In this document: positions 61,894 through 64,000 of the stretch, in pieces | How the letters are laid out: each line of letters opens with the position of its first letter | Position numbering within the stretch: the first letter of the stretch is position 1 | Source: QHXW01 sp035280425 | GTDB lineage: Bacteria; Acidobacteriota; Terriglobia; Bryobacterales; Bryobacteraceae | Reading direction: 5' to 3' | Length of the DNA stretch: 64,000 nucleotides | NCBI GenBank assembly: GCA_035280425.1 | Contig: DATEFW010000016.1 | Span: 62,001 to 126,000, forward strand | Notes under the pieces: model-generated | What the model was told of the DNA's origin: nothing | Databases searched by the model: none | Seen by the model: the letters and a program-made list of their open reading frames with translations, nothing else | Made by a program: the position numbers and the translations under genes

Positions 61894-64000
61894 CGCGTCA
61901 ACTCCACCGGCTGGGTAAACGCTCCATTGACCGCCGAATCCCAGGCGGCGAAGCGTACCCATTTCTGCTTCGATAAATCCACCGGAATCTCAAACCGGCG
62001 CGAGCCGAATGCCTTGGCTTCCGGCGTGCGCACGATTTTCCGCTCCACCCGGTCGCCATCGCCCCACACCGCCTCGACGAACGCGAGCGGAAACGTCCAG
62101 TCGACCTCTGCCTCGACCCCCGCTCCGCTTGCGCGGAAATTCCGAATCAGCACCTCGCCGGTCGAGACAAAGAAGTTTCCGGCGCGCAGCGCGCGATTCA
62201 CCGCCGTCCAGTCCGCTGATGGCGGCAACCGGTCGAGCTTTACATAGTTCACATTGAAATCGCCATAAAGATCGTAATCCGCAAACTTCTTGTAGGTATC
62301 GACCTCGCCCACCAGATACTTCGGCCCATCCCAGTTATTCATGTCGTCCAGGGTTTCAAAACAGCGCTTCTCGCAAAGCCGCGACTCCGAAAGATCTACC
62401 GGCAGCGCCTTGAATCCGGCGCCCAGCCAGCGGTCGCTGCGGAAATAATCCGCCTCACGAATGCGGTCGGGATAAAACGTCGAGCCTTTGGTGCGCGGAT
62501 GCGTCTGCCACACCAGCGCATTCTCGCGGCGCAGCATCTCGAATAGTTCAGCGGCGTTCGTCGGGTGATACACGTTCCCCAGTTCCGGATCATGCTCGGT
62601 GAAGCTCGCTCCCGCGTCGCGCCCGTGCGTCCAGAACACCGGTTTCGGAAATAAGAGATTGTAATGGCCGCCCAGATACACGTTGGCTTCTTCGCCGGGC
62701 AGAATCAGAAATTCACGGTCGGAGTGGCGGCGGCAGGCTTCGTAATAGTTGCGCAGATCGTCCAGACGCAGCCGGCCATTGTCGTCGGGGTGCCCGTCGC
62801 CGTGGAAATCGTCGAGCATCACAATATTCACTCCGAGCGCGCGGATAGCCGAAATCCAAGGCGGCTCGCGGTCCAGGCTTCCTTCGTCCATCAGTTCTTT
62901 CGTGAAGGCGGTGTGAAAGTGCGTGGCCATGACCTGGTAACCCGGAAGCGGCTGGAAACGGTCGCCGTGCGTGTAGGCGAGCACCGCTTCGCGCGTCTCC
63001 CGCGCATCGGTTGCCGATAGATAAAAATACGCCGCCATGCGCTGCCACGTGCCCGGCGGCGCGTTGTAGAGCGCATAAACGCGCTCGATCCAGGTGGGTT
63101 GGTATCCGCCGGCGTTATCGCCCTGCCGCACCCCAAGCGAAAAGCTGCGCGCATCGTCCTCGCGCCGCCACACATAGCCCATGTTGGTTTCGAGTTCGCG
63201 CGCGAAGAAAAATTCATGCGGCGGCGGAAAAACCGCTACGCTTCCACGATGGCCCTCCGCGATCGCCAGCCGGTTGCGGGCCACCAGAGGCACCAGATCG
63301 CGATTCGGCGTGCCGCCGAACTCGTACTGCTGTGTGTTGCCTCCAGCGTCGCGCCAGGTCACGCGCGCGAGTTCATCGAGCGAAAATCCTCGCAGGCCCG
63401 CGGTGTATTTGTAAGCGACCGAAGGCTCCTCGGTTTTGGCGATGGCCTCCTCGCGCAGAAGATTCGAGCCTTCATACACTGTGAACGCCAGGCGCCCGGA
63501 AAAGATTCCGAGCGATAGCCCGGGGAAGGACACATCGAGCCGCGCACCCTCCTGCCGCACCTCGCAGGAATGCGTCGCGAAGCTCGACCTTCCGTGCCGG
63601 ATCTCTTCCGGTTTGCGCGGCAGTCCCGGATTTTCACCGCGGCCGGGAATCGTCAGCGGCGCATCCCAGAACACGTCCCAGCGATGCTCGAACGGCAGCC
63701 CGTGCGCCGCACGGCGCACCCCGCTGGTGGTCGTGAACTCGGGAGTCAGATTGCGTGCAAGTTCCGCCCAATCGCCGGATGCGCCCGCCACCGCCAGTTC
63801 CCGTACTACCGGCGTCGCGCGATCGATCCCGAACCTGGCACGCAGCCGTGTGCCGCGCTCGCCCGCCCAGTTGACTTCGACTGTCTCTCCATCCACCCGC
63901 GCGCTCAGACCGGGCGAGGATGCCACCCCATGAAGCGTGCAGTTAAGCGGATCCGCCGGCAGAAGCGGCGTCAGGAATAACACGAGGGTTAGTGCTTTCA
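61890..64000 (-). CDS. Secreted PHP/CehA-like metalloprotein (start just outside window)
   Basis: About 703 residues. The signal peptide KALTLVLFLTPLLPADP runs to the last bases, and the first codon would be xTG at 64001, one base beyond the window. After a beta-rich half, a PHP-type core has HFHTAF near residue 365, MLDDFHGDGHPDD, LPGEEANV, GHYNLLFP and WQTHPRTKG, resembling CehA/McbA-type metal-dependent hydrolases. The C-terminal domain is beta-rich. The substrate is unknown; phosphoesters or carbamate-type esters are known for relatives. Convergent with rpmB. Confidence 0.78.
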   Translation of the reverse strand, partial: KALTLVLFLTPLLPADPLNCTLHGVASSPGLSARVDGETVEVNWAGERGTRLRARFGIDRATPVVRELAVAGASGDWAELARNLTPEFTTTSGVRRAAHGLPFEHRWDVFWDAPLTIPGRGENPGLPRKPEEIRHGRSSFATHSCEVRQEGARLDVSFPGLSLGIFSGRLAFTVYEGSNLLREEAIAKTEEPSVAYKYTAGLRGFSLDELARVTWRDAGGNTQQYEFGGTPNRDLVPLVARNRLAIAEGHRGSVAVFPPPHEFFFARELETNMGYVWRREDDARSFSLGVRQGDNAGGYQPTWIERVYALYNAPPGTWQRMAAYFYLSATDARETREAVLAYTHGDRFQPLPGYQVMATHFHTAFTKELMDEGSLDREPPWISAIRALGVNIVMLDDFHGDGHPDDNGRLRLDDLRNYYEACRRHSDREFLILPGEEANVYLGGHYNLLFPKPVFWTHGRDAGASFTEHDPELGNVYHPTNAAELFEMLRRENALVWQTHPRTKGSTFYPDRIREADYFRSDRWLGAGFKALPVDLSESRLCEKRCFETLDDMNNWDGPKYLVGEVDTYKKFADYDLYGDFNVNYVKLDRLPPSADWTAVNRALRAGNFFVSTGEVLIRNFRASGAGVEAEVDWTFPLAFVEAVWGDGDRVERKIVRTPEAKAFGSRRFEIPVDLSKQKWVRFAAWDSAVNGAFTQPVELTR

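Overview
The window looks like chromosomal DNA of a GC-rich soil acidobacterium, most likely of the Solibacter/Bryobacter group. This is inferred from gene content, not from a marker alignment. The clues are an acidobacterial duplicated orphan permease (ADOP) paired with a PadR regulator, a large Oar-like TonB-dependent receptor, FG-GAP/ASPIC-UnbV and TPR proteins in one operon, two secreted DUF4091/GH123-like proteins, and very tight gene packing with many ATGA or TTGA stop-start overlaps. Several predicted promoters lie so close to their start codons that the mRNAs are probably leaderless.

Layout. 1-7.9 kb: the end of a MacAB-type efflux operon, a DUF169 gene, the PadR-ADOP pair, an NmrA-like reductase, a small membrane protein and accA. 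8.0-8.7 kb: a VapBC-type toxin-antitoxin pair with its own palindromic operators. 8.6-20.9 kb: nucleoside hydrolase, dnaE, kdsC, tilS, ftsH, a ferrochelatase, a Tat-exported DUF3500 protein and an epimerase. 21-27 kb: the translation block infC, HEAT protein, rplM-rpsI-rpsB-tsf-pyrH-frr and an HU-like gene. 27-34.9 kb: an accessory-looking stretch with a radical SAM protein behind a structured leader, a metallo-beta-lactamase-fold protein, tiny membrane ORFs, tRNA-Arg(UCG), a membrane class III cyclase, an excisionase-like HTH protein, an almost uncharged low-complexity protein with 14-residue repeats, and a cytoplasmic SIMPL-domain protein. 35-43.4 kb: a ROK-fold regulator that has lost its kinase residues, an M20 peptidase with an APC permease, and a coupled three-gene secreted operon (DUF4091, Cache-like, M28-like). 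43.5-53.5 kb: GAF-ANTAR, TPR and degenerate receiver proteins, a divergent pair of DUF4091 and tandem alpha/beta-hydrolase genes, and the TonB receptor. 53.9-61.6 kb: an operon of sensor kinase, NarL-type regulator, TPR and ASPIC/UnbV proteins, preceded by a membrane protein and a 25-residue membrane peptide. 61.7-64 kb: rpmB, convergent with a secreted PHP/CehA-like protein that appears to start one base beyond the window.

How it fits together. The housekeeping parts are conventional. The secreted enzymes, TonB receptor, permease, M20 peptidase and ROK regulator suggest scavenging of complex carbohydrate and peptide material. The least explained segment is 32.4-34.4 kb (HTH, low-complexity repeat protein, signal-less SIMPL protein), which is my best candidate for an undescribed system. 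No CRISPR array, rRNA, prophage or intact insertion sequence was seen.
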